Shown piece after piece: positions 1-11,649 of a DNA stretch of 64,000 bases; the stretch's first letter is position 1, and every line of letters starts with the position of its first letter. Location: contig JAKSZP010009192.1 in NCBI GenBank assembly GCA_022478985.1, positions 372,001 to 436,000 of the forward strand, written 5' to 3'. The stretch comes from Massospora cicadina. Lineage: Eukaryota > Entomophthoromycota > Entomophthoromycetes > Entomophthorales > Entomophthoraceae. The notes below the pieces were generated by a model. That model did not search any database. It saw only the letters and a list, made by a program, of their open reading frames with translations, and was not told the DNA's origin. A program made the translations under genes and the position numbers.

Positions 1-269
1 TTGCCTCTATTTTTTTCTAGGGAAAAAACATAGTCAGAATTTACCACTCAAGGACATTTACTTATGTGATGATTTTTCAGCCAATTAAAATAAAAACCTA
101 TAATTCAGAACCCAGGAACTTAGGGTATACTGGAACTAGTAAAGTAGAAGGATAAGTTGTCTAAACCCCATTATTTCAATACTCAGCACATTTTTGTCAA
201 CTAGTCCTTGGTTTAGAAACACATAACCAAGGCCATTTGAGATTATAGTTGTCTTGTGAATCAAAAATT

Positions 270-720
270 TCTCTTAATGCATTAGATAAAGGTAGGTTTT
301 ACATCATGTCAAAAACGTGGCACTTGCACATGCAGGTGCCCTTGTGCAAGTATGCAATTAAACACTCAGGCCCCCATTTGGTGGAAGAGGACCTGGAAAA
401 TGGCGCCTTCCACTTGAAATTACATTCCCACTAGAAGAAAATCACATCTTTTATGTCTAGCAGTTGTCCCTGTTCAATTGGGGCAATCCCACCATAATCC
501 AAGCCCAATGTGATTGAGGGAACAAAGGAAGCTGAAGTTGACGCCATTTTGGTTTCCATCACTCACGCATATTGGTTCAGTACTTAGTCTCTTAGAAGGA
601 CTATCTGACCTACAATTATATCTGGGTTTATGCTTTAGCTGCTCTAAAGGTTCAGCTCTTGTTAAGGCCTTTCACGCCACTCACCCTGATGCTCCCCGCC
701 CTCCACATAAGATCACAAAG
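270..720 (+). pseudogene. Chromovirus integrase C-terminus and chromodomain remnant
   Basis: Broken 3' end of a Ty3/gypsy pol. Around 310-425 a conceptual frame has the post-integrase GPY-type pattern (GPHLVEEDLENGAFHLKL), which follows the integrase core. Around 505-620 are remnants of a chromodomain, and 640-720 reads AFHATHPDAPRPP, matching the tail that follows the chromodomain in chromovirus B of this window (AFHEHFPQAAG near 36.76 kb). Several stops and shifts break it. The upstream part of this element lies outside the window. The family assignment rests on pattern similarity to Tf/MarY-type chromoviruses. Confidence 0.6.
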
Positions 721-1100
721 CTGATGGCAATTAAATTACCCAATGCACATAGAAATGTGGCTCTCGTTTAGTTTACTGGTGGTAGCTCTCCCCCATCAGT
801 TAAAGGGAAGTATACTTTAAGTCCAGGTTTGCGCCCCCTAGTCTTAACTGGGTGGCTTTCTTTTTCCTATATAAGAAAGGTCCAAAGAGGCCAGCCGCCC
901 CCCTTGTCTCCTAGGGCGACCTTGCCCATGTGGCGGATGAGCGGTGGTTCATGGCTTACCCTTCAAAAATTCCGCCGCCCATCCTTGTACTAACAATTGG
1001 AACTGTTACAGCGGATTGAAAAAACTGCATTAAGGCTTTGGCAAATCAGAATAGCATGGGATGGATGAGAAGAATCTTCCCTCTAGGCTTATCTCAAATT
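721..1100. other. Unassigned region after chromovirus tail, possible LTR remnant
   Basis: It follows the pol tail directly and holds a TATA-like CTATATAAG at 867-875, so it may be the eroded 3' LTR of that element. No partner LTR is present in the window, so this cannot be tested here. No coding signal seen. Confidence 0.25.
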
Positions 1101-1235
1101 CAGCTAAATTTCTGACAGCATTAGACCTTCAGCCAAGATAACTAACAGCATCAAAACCTTCAGCAAAAAATAATAGCATTGAACCTTTGGAAAAAAAGAC
1201 AACAGCATTGAACCTTCCCCGTTGGTGTTGAAACC
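1100..1235 (+). repeat. Degenerate minisatellite, about 29-bp unit
   Basis: About four imperfect tandem copies built around ACAGCATTGAACCTTCAGC followed by an A-rich spacer (near 1112, 1147, 1177 and 1205). A weaker earlier unit may lie at 1025-1060. Function unknown. Confidence 0.55.
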
Positions 1236-2199
1236 TCAATCTTCCAAACCCCAAATGGTTCAATGGGCACCAGAGTAATCAGGTGCTGGCGGGTTGAGCA
1301 TCCTGAACCTGTTCCTGAGACAGGACCATCCCTATGTGGGATGGCTCTTGGAGGCTCCCATTACCCGTCAATCAAGATGTCTCTGAAATCAACATAATCA
1401 TGACAAAACTTCAATTTGGGCACCTGAGGACAAATCAATGATAGCTCAGCCCACTGCTGAAATTTCAGAGTTGGTTTAATTAATATAATTTTCCCATCAA
1501 AGTTCCACCGGTTTAGGTCATAAACTTGAGGGCCCAATCCCTGCGTCCCATTGCTATTTACAGATCAACTGATCATAAAAGCAATCGTTTCACATTGGTA
1601 GAATTGATAGTCAATTTTCTTTGTAAAAATTTAAATAAAAATCCCCCGCTCCAAACCTATTTTCAGTTTAAATCACTTTTTAGTATCCCGTGAAATCTTC
1701 CCATGTGGAATTATGGGACATGCAACGACTGGGCCATAATGGTCATGATTATGACCTTGTTGCCTTTCGCAGTTAATTGTTACTACCATGGCCATAACTT
1801 TATGAACCATTTTACAATTGCCAAAGCAAACTGCCACCAGGAACTAAGCCTTTTGTGCGTAAACTTTTCCCCAAACTGGGTTAGAATCTGTCCTCTTGCC
1901 GAGGGCTACATTCCAATTTCCCATGGTGGAATCCAAAGCCCGCCAATATGATCTCCCATTTTCCCACACCCAGGCTCATAGGCCCTGGAGGTGTGACAGC
2001 CTGGCTTTCACCTAGTTTTTTTCACTTCTGCGGCCTGTCAGTGATCGTTGTTCACCTACCTCCTAGCCCATCTAAACATCATTCAAGCAGCAGTGCCTCT
2101 GGCATCCTGGCTCACCTTCTGGGTGCTATTGCATCCTGACTGGAAGTCCAGTCTAAATTTTATCTTCCACTTCCCTGACACTACCAATCTTCGAAGCAT
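1236..2199. other. Unassigned intergenic or decayed TE sequence
   Basis: Open frames here (for example 1703-1951 and 1948-2139) show no recognisable domain. A short imperfect palindrome pair lies at 1305-1350. I see nothing else that can be named. Confidence 0.3.
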
Positions 2200-2269
2200 T
2201 GTGGCTAGATGCAGTTAGCTCTTTCTACATTATCATTTGTCTCTTGGCAATAGAAATTGACACCAAATT

Positions 2270-2750
2270 TCATATTCGCATTTAGTTTTTCAGTCTTGGG
2301 ATTAAATAGGACATAAAGTTGGTTTCAGTATCACTCGATAATACTTTTTAGGCATCCATTCTAGTATACTACTTGATCCAGTATGAATTTCGCCATGCTT
2401 GTAGCATCTACTCTGCTAAAGGCCTTCGTCTTGAGCCATCTTATCAGATGGTCTATCACAACTATGATGTACATTACTCCTTTAGTACTAACACTCAAGG
2501 GTCCCATCTCGTCTACTGACTTTATGTTTTAAATAAACCCATGGCATACTAGCCATTATCTCATCACACTTTTATGATGCTTTTGGAGTTGACATTCCAA
2601 ACAACAGACTAGATAATCTGCTACATGATAATTGATCAATTCAGTAATAATACTATGCATATGTCTAATGTTTTCTTTAGGCCATTATTCCTGATGACTC
2701 TGTTTGAAGCTTGAATGATTTCCTTTCATTCTGATGGTTTAGGGAATAAG
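2270..2750 (-). pseudogene. Ty3 integrase remnant (element E)
   Basis: Reading the minus strand gives MGPLSVS, then YIIVVIDHL, WLKTKAFSRVDA and AKFILDQVVY, which lines up residue for residue with the integrase core of element C around 24.94-25.10 kb. The first catalytic Asp region is represented; the later D and E of the D,D35E triad fall where the copy has stops. Upstream on this strand, 2.55-2.75 kb corresponds to the zinc-binding HHCC part. Non-functional. Confidence 0.7.
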
Positions 2751-2849
2751 TACTACTTTCCATCAATAGACTTGTAAAGCTACCTGTTCTTTATTATGGT
2801 ATTTCTTATAGCTATCTTTACTGCGCATTAAATCTCCTGGGGTTCATCT

Positions 2850-4340
2850 TCAGTATTCTCTTCAATCTTCTGGTTGAATAATCCATCCACTTGATGATGC
2901 ATGACTTGAATGGCAGATAATCTTGATAGTTTGGCATCATTCTGATGTGCTGTTCCTGCTTAGTGTATAATTTTAAATTCATAAGCTTGTAGTTTCAGAG
3001 CCCATCATTCCAGCCTCCCCTCTTATTCCTTAAAATTATGTAACCAGCGTAGAGAAAAATGGTCATTAACAACTTTGAAGTGTGTCACATTTATATACAA
3101 TTGAAGTTGTTTTCAGGCATAAATTACTGTGAGAAAATCACGCACTGTCATGGTGTAGTTCCTTTCTGCTAGATTCAATGCTATGCTCACATGCACCAGT
3201 TACTCTTCCCAATCGTCATCTATTGACTTAAAATGGCGCAGATCACCATTATTAAGGCATCATTATGATTAATAAATTCTTAATTGAAATTTGGGTATTT
3301 CAGAATAGGACTAGTCATTATGTGTTTTCTTAGTTCATTGAACGCTTCTTTAGCCTCTTCATTCTACACGTATATTTTTTTAGATCCTTCAACAAGCGAA
3401 ATAGTGATTTGGCGATTATGGCAAAACTTTGATTTTTTGGCAATTGTTGCTGACCATCTTAAGAATGGCTTGTATTTCACAAATGCTCTTAAGGATTGAC
3501 ACCCACTTGATTACCATTATCTTCTGCAATTGCAATCTTAACCCACCATAGTCTATCTTAAGCCCAAATATCTAAGCTCTTTTTAACGAAATGTCATTTC
3601 CTAAGCTTAAAATTTCAAATTTTCTGGCTCTAGGCATTTGAACACCACCTTAATTTGCTCTAGGTGACTGGTGAATTCATGCTATATATAATGATATATT
3701 ACAAGTAAGCCAAAATTCAAGACTACCTATAGTCATTAAGTATATAATCCATTTACCTCTGGAAAGTTGCCATCTCATTAAACAATCCCTTGGGCATTCT
3801 CATTAGCTGTTATATTCCTTGTGTGTTGACTATCACACAATTCAAATGATCTTCTTATCTCAAGTCTATCTGTCAATATCCTGAGATCAATCCCACCACA
3901 TGAATTACTTGGCTTCCCCTAGGAGATTGAGCGCGTCATTAATTTTTAGCATCCAATGAGAATCATTTTTGGTAAATTTATATAGTTTGTGGTAATTATT
4001 CACCACACGATTTGATTCAACCTTTTTTTAACAATAAGGATTGGGCTCCCCATGAGCTTGACAATAGTATAAGGAGTCCATGCTCAACAAATTAAAAAAA
4101 GTTTTCACTAACTACTGCTTCAGCAGCCTTGGTCAGGTGATCAGGTCTCATTTGTATTGGCGGTTAATCCCCAGTTTCAACCTTATGGATCGCATTTTTA
4201 GTGCATCCAAGGTCATGGTCGTCCTAGGCAAATATCACCTGATATTTATAAAATAATTGTAGCACTTCCTCCTGATGTTGTTTTGATAACTCAGCCAGTT
4301 GCTCACAATCAACCAGTAAATAATTGATTTGAGCTTCCAC
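2850..4340 (-). pseudogene. Ty3 reverse transcriptase and RNase H remnant (element E)
   Basis: The RNase H end near 3.1 kb reads HFKVVNDHFSLRWLHNFKE and WALKLQAYEFKIIH, matching the HFKV...WALKLQAYNFKIIY segment of element C near 24.38-24.49 kb. The RT portion near 4.05 kb reads SPILIVKK, the start of the RT fingers in this family. Multiple stops and frameshifts leave no usable ORF. Catalytic residues cannot be assigned with confidence. Confidence 0.65.
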
Positions 4341-4789
4341 AAAATCACATCTTTTGTAACATTCTCAAGTCATGAATTTCTCTAATTTCTGCCTTTGGGA
4401 TCAAGTGCACAAATTCAATGACTTGATTCTCTTCAACTTTCATTGGGTTTTTGCTCAGATTGGCCTGTAGAATTCATATTTCTCTGTGTCCTGGCGTTAC
4501 AATCCTTGGTGCTGCCCATGACTCCAGGTTCAATTTTTTATTGTCAACGACTTCTTTATATAATTATTCTAGAATTTTAGCGTAACACTGTGTTTAACTA
4601 TTATCTGCATTACTGATAGAATGGTATTTATCATATTTGTCCTCAACGGTATCCCAAAATTTTTGAGAACCTCCTTTGGCTTTTCCTATTTTTTTCCAAC
4701 CAACTTGAATGTATTTGGATTATGCCATTGTTTGGAATTTAAATTTAAAAAAGTATTTTTCTTCACAATAGCAGAGTTACTCTTCTCTT

Positions 4790-5100
4790 CTGATATACCA
4801 AGGACAGGGTTTGCCCCAAAATCCTTAGGGTAATCTCCTCAAAATTACTTTTGACTCCATAATTTCTCCGGAATTCTGTTTAAATGAGTATGTCATAATT
4901 TTGATTTGCCAACACTATGGCAGGAGCTGATGCCACCTATGATCTGAACTGAAATGGTAGTGCACTGTATGATCAACAAAATGTAGTGGTATCAGATGTG
5001 GTGGCTCTATATTATTTAGGGTGTCTTTAATCTAGTGAAATCTTCATTTTCTACACCAACTTTATTAAAACAATAATAATGAACTCTTCACTGTCAATTA
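4790..5100 (-). pseudogene. Ty3 retropepsin C-terminal remnant (element E)
   Basis: Minus-strand frame reads NYDILI, TEFRRNYGVKSNF and LRILGQTLSLVYQ, equivalent to NYDILIGTEFLRKYGVKCDF and TILGQTLPLVYQ in element C near 22.5-22.64 kb. The N-terminal active-site DSG region was not clearly found. Between about 5.1 and 5.6 kb I see only degraded sequence. Confidence 0.55.
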
Positions 5101-5639
5101 CTGTCCATACTCTTAACCAATTGACTATAATGTCCAAACATATACACACAGAGTATTGTAATAAAGTGTTTAATGAGTGAATTGCAGCTTTTTTTTGCCA
5201 AATCAGGAGTATGAATAAATAGTGCAGATAGATGAAAAAAGGAAACCTGGATCATGCTAATATGGAGAGAAATGTTCACTTTGTCAAGTCTAATCATGAG
5301 TAATTCATCCATGCTTTCATCTGTTTAATCTTTTTATAAACTGACGAGAATATGACCAAGCAACTTCTCTCACAATTTTGGGGTTTATCTTCTCTAATTT
5401 AGCTTATCTAATTGCATTTATAATCAAATTAACAACCTGGTAGAGTGGATCAGGTGCGTCTCATTTATGAATAAATAAGAAATATTCAGTTCATAATCAT
5501 GTATGTTATGGGAACAGGTTTGATTGCAGTGCTAGATTGTTACATATCTAGAATACTGGTCCTTTTTCCAAATATTTTACCCTTTTCCTTTTCTGTAACC
5601 TGAACCAGAATAACTCGCTCTCTAGGCTTCTTATCCTGA

Positions 5640-6480
5640 TATTAAGCAACTATGTGCCCAAGTTTTACACATAAATGTAGCACTGGATTTTGTTTTATCT
5701 GCTCATTTCTGTCATTTGGGCTTATTTCCCATTACAACCTGATTCTTTTATCCATTATTCAGCTCAGCAAATTTCATTGTCTTCTAATTTATGGAAGGAA
5801 TGGCATTAATGGTTTGATTGGGTGTTTGAAGGTGTCTCCTAATATTTTGAAATGAACCACCATCTGGGATGTGGAAACTTGGTTTACCAGCATCAACACC
5901 ATAGTGCAATGAAAATCTCTGTAAGGGCTGAAGTGTCATTTGCATTGTTACTCGTGCACTGAAATTTTTTAATACTTTTTCACTGGCCAGGATTTGCAAT
6001 TCTTAGTAAAATCTGCCAGTGAAAGCTGACAATGTTTCATCCTTTTTAAGCTGAATTTTTATAAACTCCTATTTACAGTTGGCCATCCGCATAGGACTAC
6101 CAAACTAAGTCACTATAGCTTCTTTAGCAACACTGTATGTCTGATTATCTCTATTATAATTGGTCAACCCCAGATTTTGACAATCAGTGTCTAAGCATAC
6201 AACACAAATTCTTTTTTATCAGTCAACATCTCCAAACATTGTCATAATAGAATAGGCAGAAAAATGTCATTGCATATCCCAATGAAATGTAGGTAATTTT
6301 GGCATAATCTGAGCTCTTCCATCGCCACAGTGGCAAAATATTAGTGCTAGGCAACAGAACTAACAATAGGTGTATCTTTGGGGCTAATCTCCAAAATTGC
6401 AGCAAAAGATCTAGGCATATTTCTTGTGGTTTGTACTTTCTCAACTGAATTTTTGCGCATCTGATTGTCAGCTTCATTCA
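5640..6480 (-). pseudogene. Ty3 gag remnant with CCHC knuckle (element E)
   Basis: Around 5.65-5.70 kb the minus strand reads CVKLGHIVA, the half-preserved zinc knuckle equivalent to CFQCGKLGHVIAQC in element C (21,728-21,769). Around 6.1-6.4 kb fragments such as CLEML, VKIWG and IRHTVLLKKL align with the capsid of element C near 21.1-21.3 kb. Frames shift repeatedly. Confidence 0.55.
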
Positions 6481-6950
6481 CATCCATCTAGGCATAATCA
6501 CATTTGTGGTTTTCAAGTTCTTCTAAGAGCTAGACCATATGTACCATGTCTTCCCAAATCTGGTGAAAGCGTTCTATATCCACTTCTCATTCAGTTCTTG
6601 TTAAATAATACCTTCTTAAATTTAGTTTGGTCTCCTTCAATCTCAATGAGGTGCTCTTTTTCATGAAAAAAGTTAACCTTTCTGACTTGTTAAATTTCCT
6701 CATCAGCTTTTATAACTCGCTCTACCAAATTAGCAAGATTGGCTTGTGGCGCAAAGTTCAGCGCAACTTGTTAACAATTTTAAAGTTCCGTCCACAGTTT
6801 CCCATGTTCTTTTTTTGTAACATTGTACTAATAACTTATTCTGTATATTTGGCCTGAAAACTCAACTATTCCTGTATAAGAACAAAATGTAGACTTTTAA
6901 TTTGTGTTTCTCGTTTAGGCTCTCAAGTCTATTGCACAGGTTATGATATG

Positions 6951-7554
6951 TGCGTTGTGATAGAATATTAATATAGTAATGACTGGGTTAGTAAAAGTAT
7001 TGGGACTATTAGCCCCAGTTGAGGTTTTAAAACCAGATTAAGTAGCGTTCTCAATACTAGACTGGCGCTAACGTCCTTCCTTCTATTCTTGAAGGAACTT
7101 TTGAACTAAGAGAATTTTTCCTCTGACTCTACCTCTCTTCACAAAGGTGCTGATGGTATAGCTAGTAGCAGTTTAGACATGGTAAATTTCCCTTCAACAA
7201 CATTTTCAAGAGGTGACAACTAACAAATAAATAAGAGAATCATCTTCTCTTCCATTCTATTCCAATAGTATAAAAATAAGGATGTATAACTATCTAAATG
7301 TTTGATACAAGTTAATACTCATTATTTTACTCATTTTGCAACTGCTTTATTTACTAAAAATCAAGAAACCTTTTATGGGTTCCATCGCTAACTCTTCCAT
7401 TGGCGCCTCACTTGGAAACAGCAGACGTTGCTAATAGATTGGACCTCTGAAGTTGCACCAACGTGGATATCCCTCATCTGCATTGTCAGATTTCACCGCT
7501 GACTAAAAATGTGACTTTTTTGGTTGAATTAACAAAAGTGTCTACCATATTCTC
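6951..7554. other. Unassigned spacer
   Basis: Between element E and chromovirus A. It may include the eroded gag start or leader of E. No repeat, ORF or RNA signal that I can support. Confidence 0.3.
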
Positions 7555-8264
7555 AGTTATAGCTCTATGACATAATTGAGGGTTCCGATTGCTAGGATAA
7601 AGCTGGATATAAGGAGGCCAAAAAGGTTAAGTTAGAAGGCCTTCCTGACCTTAAACATACCCTAGACAACGCTGGGTACAGGCGAAACATGCCCAGGTTG
7701 GTCCTGGGAATGTGCATTATGCTTGGCCCAATGTTAAATCCTGGGCATTAAAGTGCACAAGCTACTTATCAATCCCAATGTTCATTATGGTTGCTCAAGG
7801 AATAGTTTTTGAAACCCATTCCATTTTTAATATTACTAAATTAGGACAAGTCTAGTTACAATTTTTAACTTGAGTTTGGCCAATATTGAGTAACATGACC
7901 CTGGCTAATGGTAGCATGAGCCTTTTGGTTTGCTTAGGCTTATCACCACTTTTGCCATTTGATGACTCACCCTCCATTGCTTAAGTATGTTTCTATAGAC
8001 CAACTTTCAGCGTTGGTTGACTTCCTTGTATAAAATTTTTATTAAGTTTATGTTTTATATGCACATTTATCAAGTCTGGTTTGCTGACCTCCTAGAGGTC
8101 AAACTTACCTCAATGTGTGCCATCATTGCGTGGACCCTTCTATGTATTGTCCATGTGGGAGGTGCGTTGTGTACCCTTAGCTCAGCGGAGTGTTCCTTAG
8201 GAGTAAATTAAGCCATTGCTATAACTGCTACTGGAACTGGAGCATTATGGATAAAATCCTTACA
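7555..8264 (+). repeat. 5' LTR of chromovirus A
   Basis: Pairs with 13,280-13,991 over its whole length, with closely similar blocks such as AAACATACCCTAGACAACGC against AAACATACTCTGGACAAACGC. It ends CTTACA just before the PBS. The first 18 bases are eroded, so the start is set by alignment. TTAAGTAT at 7981-7988 is TATA-like; the likely transcript start lies about 30 nt on, at GTTGGTTGAC (8012-8021). The U3 part carries a one-stop, one-frameshift copy of the U3 ORF (7570-7860). Confidence 0.8.
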
Positions 8265-8265
8265 T

Positions 8266-8278
8266 TGGTCAACCAACC
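8266..8278 (+). promoter_or_regulatory. Primer-binding site, probable self-priming type
   Basis: TGGTCAACCAACC starts one base after the LTR. Its ten bases GTCAACCAAC (8268-8277) are the exact reverse complement of GTTGGTTGAC in the LTR (8012-8021 and 13,738-13,747). This is the arrangement known for Tf1, where the RNA 5' end primes minus-strand synthesis instead of a tRNA. Confidence 0.65.
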
Positions 8279-9320
8279 TAAATTTTTGGTCTCGCCAAGA
8301 TTTATTCCATCTGGATGGTTTTCTAAGTGGCGATCAGACTCTTTGGCTGTGCACCATGGTTGGAACGCTCTTTTCCATGGTGTTATCACTCTGTCTGATG
8401 GTATATCAGCTTGATGTTTCTCTTTTTGCTCCTTGCAGTGTAACTTCCACCCTTTTGGTGAGTACATGGTGGTTATGGATGTTTGAGGCTCAGTCGCTGA
8501 GGCTTCTTAGTTTCCCACCCTCTATTCTCGTTATAATAAAACCAGCCCTGACTCTTCTCCTCCAGGGTTGTGTGGCCGCGTCAGCTTCTACCTGTAGAAA
8601 CCATCCTGAGTGTTTTACGTTTATAAAACTGTGTTGTGTGTTAAAGAGTATTGAGAGTGTAAAGCGACACTTAAGGAAGGTCAGCCCTGTGCCACCGCTT
8701 TATGAGCTTTATCAGGGCTCATTTGTGCACCATAGTGGGGCGTTTTGTTAGATCTTTATTTTTATTAATCTCCATGTGTCTTGGGCTTACCAGTGTTCAT
8801 CGTAGCCAAACGTCATTCTTCTGTGCCGTTTTGGAAGCTCTCACAATGGACACTTGAGTTAGTCAAGCTTCCCCACTGGCTTCAATCATCCGATTTAACT
8901 TTTTAAGTGCAATTTTCCCACCCCAACATTGATGGGGCCAGGTAATTTGGACGTCATGGTTTCACCCAGGCTGGCCCCTATAAATAAGAGCCCCAAAAAC
9001 TTACTCATGTCTCTCTCTCAAAAGGAGGACTCTTATCTTTTAATTCCTTCAAGTTCTACCAAATTTAAAGTCAAGCAGGGGTCTATCCATGAGATTTAAT
9101 TAAATAAGCAGTTAATTCTACCATGATGATGTCACCATAGCAGCCACTATAAATATGTTGCACATGACTATTGTTTTTCTTTTGAACAAAGCAGAGCTCC
9201 CTATCGATTCCCTCCTCATTTTGGAAGAAATGAGGGTATGGGAGAGTCTAGACCTGAATTTTGACAAAAAATGAAACAATATAAAATGATTTTCTTTTGC
9301 ATTGCATTTCTGCAGTGTAG
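8279..9320 (+). other. Leader of chromovirus A with an unexplained extra segment
   Basis: 8279-8520 resembles the leader of chromovirus B (32.67-32.9 kb). About 8520-9300 has no counterpart in B and may be an old insertion; it contains a TATAAATAAG box near 8970. No capsid or zinc-knuckle pattern can be read here. Confidence 0.4.
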
Positions 9321-9990
9321 ACTGAAGCATTGATGAAGGGCTTGGTGATGATGGCCTTAGATAATGATTCACAACTGGCCACCAAATCTGCCATGGGGTA
9401 ATATAACATCAGAAAACCCGTTTTATAACAAGACTTTTTTTTATAAAATGAGTTAAATATCATCTCTTGAGACAATATCATGGAACCCATTTCTGTATAC
9501 CAGATTACCCCAGAGGACCTGCACTTGACCCCTACCAAGATCCGCAGAACACAGGCGGCGGAAAAGGAGTTACTACTTCAATATAAAAAGTTTATGCAAC
9601 TTCTGAAGGTATGGTGGGATATGTGACCTCAGTAGTAAGAGTGGCCAACTATCCCTCTCCATTTTATGATGCAAAAACTTACCCTGGAGGCATGCTTATA
9701 CCAGATGATGAATTTTCTGGTCAAGTTTTGGCGTTGTCTGCTATTAATAAAAACCATTCAGGATATTTTTTGTTGACTGTTACCATTTCATCTCCTTTAG
9801 GAAAGATCAGAACAACTATTTTGGTGGATACAGAAGCCTCTGAGAATTTTATTGAACAAGACTAGGCTGACTATCCTGAGCTGAGTTACTTACCAGGTGG
9901 TATGCTTTGTGGAGGGGCTTCCTAGGGTATTCCCACGCTGAAAGTACAGGTGTTAGTGGATTATCAAGTTGGCAAATATGATTTGGATGA
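9320..9990 (+). pseudogene. Chromovirus A N-terminal region and retropepsin
   Basis: 9340-9600 corresponds to the short N-terminal protein of copy B. The open frame 9611-9865 reads VVRVANYPSPF, then NKNHSGYFLLTV, then LVDTEASENFI. The last is the retropepsin active-site region, where family members have DTGAS; here Gly is Glu, a single G-to-A change. The flap-side part continues after a stop at 9863 to about 9990. No capsid domain precedes the protease. Confidence 0.7.
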
Positions 9991-10384
9991 CCACTTCCAA
10001 GCAATCAAAAACCTCTTGTACCCATTATTTTAAAGAAAATTGATGGGGATAGTTTGTTGTCTGAACAAACTTGACAGACAACACCTTGTCATTAGCTTTG
10101 AAAAATAATTATTAATTAGTTGTCACTTTGTCTGAAGAAAACTCTTGGGCCAATTTACCCCATTGGCCCCAGGTCCACACACTCAGTATTTCTCCATTAC
10201 TGAATCCTTTTTGGAGGTAAATTTACCTTCCTGTCTGGACGGGCTAAAATATTCGTTTGAAGCAGCTTCAGCAATTTACTACCAGACCATTCATTGTTTG
10301 ATTGTGAGTTTAAACTCGCTGTTGATCTGGTGTATATGTCTTCTCCCATTTACCCTTCTGATTGTATGAGAGGGAGCAGCATTA

Positions 10385-11575
10385 AATGTGTGGGTAAAGG
10401 AGCAGTTAGCTAAAGGTGCGATATTTCAGCGTACCTCTCTGGTATGCACCCGCTTTTTCGTGGAGAAAGCTGATGGTACTCTACACCCATGCATAGACAA
10501 TGGGAATCTCAACAAGGTCACAGTACCAGAAATGCACCCCATCCCATTGAATTCTCCAATTGCTCACTATGTGAAGAAGTAGAAAGTCTCTTCAAAACTG
10601 GATTGCTTTATGCGTTCAATCAAATATGGATTAAGGATGGACAAGAATGGCTAACTGCATGCTTTACCCATTTTTTTCCGGTTTTTGATTATGCCTTTGA
10701 GCTTAAAACTCTCTGGTTATCTATCAACGCCATTTAGATGCTGCCTTGAGGGACCTGCTGGGTGTGTGCGTGGTGGCCAGCATAGATGATATCCAGGTGT
10801 TTTACCCTGATCAAAAATCCATGCTAAACACCTTAGGCAAGTGGTGGAGAGTTTAAAGGCAGACAGACTTACGCTGAAAATTAGTAAGTGTGCGTTACAT
10901 CCCAGGTCACCTTCATGATTAACTTTGTGTTTGACCAAGGCCACATGATCACTCCAGACAAGTAAAAGGCGATTTTTGAGTGACCCACCCTAACTTCATT
11001 TAATGAATTGAGGAGTTTCTTTGGGACGCATATGTTCCTTAAGAGAGTCACACCAAATATTTCTGAGGTGGCGGTGCCCCTGGATAAGGTGAGTGGTGCT
11101 AAAATGCTCAGTGGTCCACTGTTAACCAGGATGCCTTCCAGGTGATAATGTGCACCCTGTTGTCCACTTCCGTCCTTTGCCATGTAGATCCCATAAAGGA
11201 GTTTACTGTGGCTTCTGATTCCTCCAACTTTACCATAGCGGAAGCTTTATTACAAGTAGGTGATGATGGAATAGAGCATCCAATGATATATTTTTGAACT
11301 ATTCTCCTGCCTGAGTTGTACTACATCATTTATGACAAAGAGGCATTAGCAGTGGTTGAGGCGCTGACCTATTGGCGTCATCACTTGTATGGCTCATCCC
11401 TACCATTTTGTGTTAGTACAGACCACCACGCCTTGTTAAACTTCCGCGCATCTAATCTCATGACCCCAGGGCAAACCTGCTGGCATGAGACCCTGGCCCA
11501 ATTTGAGTTATCTTATGAGTTCTTGAAGGCAAGGAAAATATTTTGGCGGATGCTTTGAGGCGCATTCCTTCACTA
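10385..11575 (+). pseudogene. Chromovirus A reverse transcriptase and RNase H
   Basis: RT fingers read FVEKADGTLHPC and NGNLNKVTVPEMHPI at 10,455-10,550 (family: KxDGTLRPCxDYxxLN). The palm motif is SIDDIQVF near 10,780, in place of Y-x-D-D. RNase H follows: a decayed VASDSSNF at 11,205-11,230, then KEALAVVEALTYWRHHLYG and STDHHALLNFRA at 11,336-11,450, a recognisable Ty3 RNase H core. Stops and frameshifts split it into at least five pieces. Confidence 0.75.
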
Positions 11576-11649
11576 GCTTTGATCCTGAATAAGGCAGAGG
11601 TACAAAACTCCCACATGATGATTTCACGAGTAAGTTTGTGTCCCAACAT

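Larger units (their letters stand above)
2200..6950 (-). mobile_element. Decayed Ty3/gypsy element E, no LTRs recognised
   Basis: Minus-strand gag-protease-RT-RNase H-integrase order, each part recognisable by direct comparison with the plus-strand element C at 19.55-27.24 kb: capsid near 6.2-6.0 kb, CCHC knuckle near 5.68 kb, protease end near 4.85 kb, RT 4.3-3.3 kb, RNase H 3.3-2.85 kb, integrase 2.75-2.2 kb. Dense stops and indels affect all frames. Neither end carries the 930-980 bp LTR of element C, so the copy is truncated at both ends. Confidence 0.75.

Noticed and set aside
514..771. 85-codon ORF as a separate host gene
   Set aside because: Its end reads AFHATHPDAPRPP, the chromovirus pol tail; it is part of a retroelement remnant.
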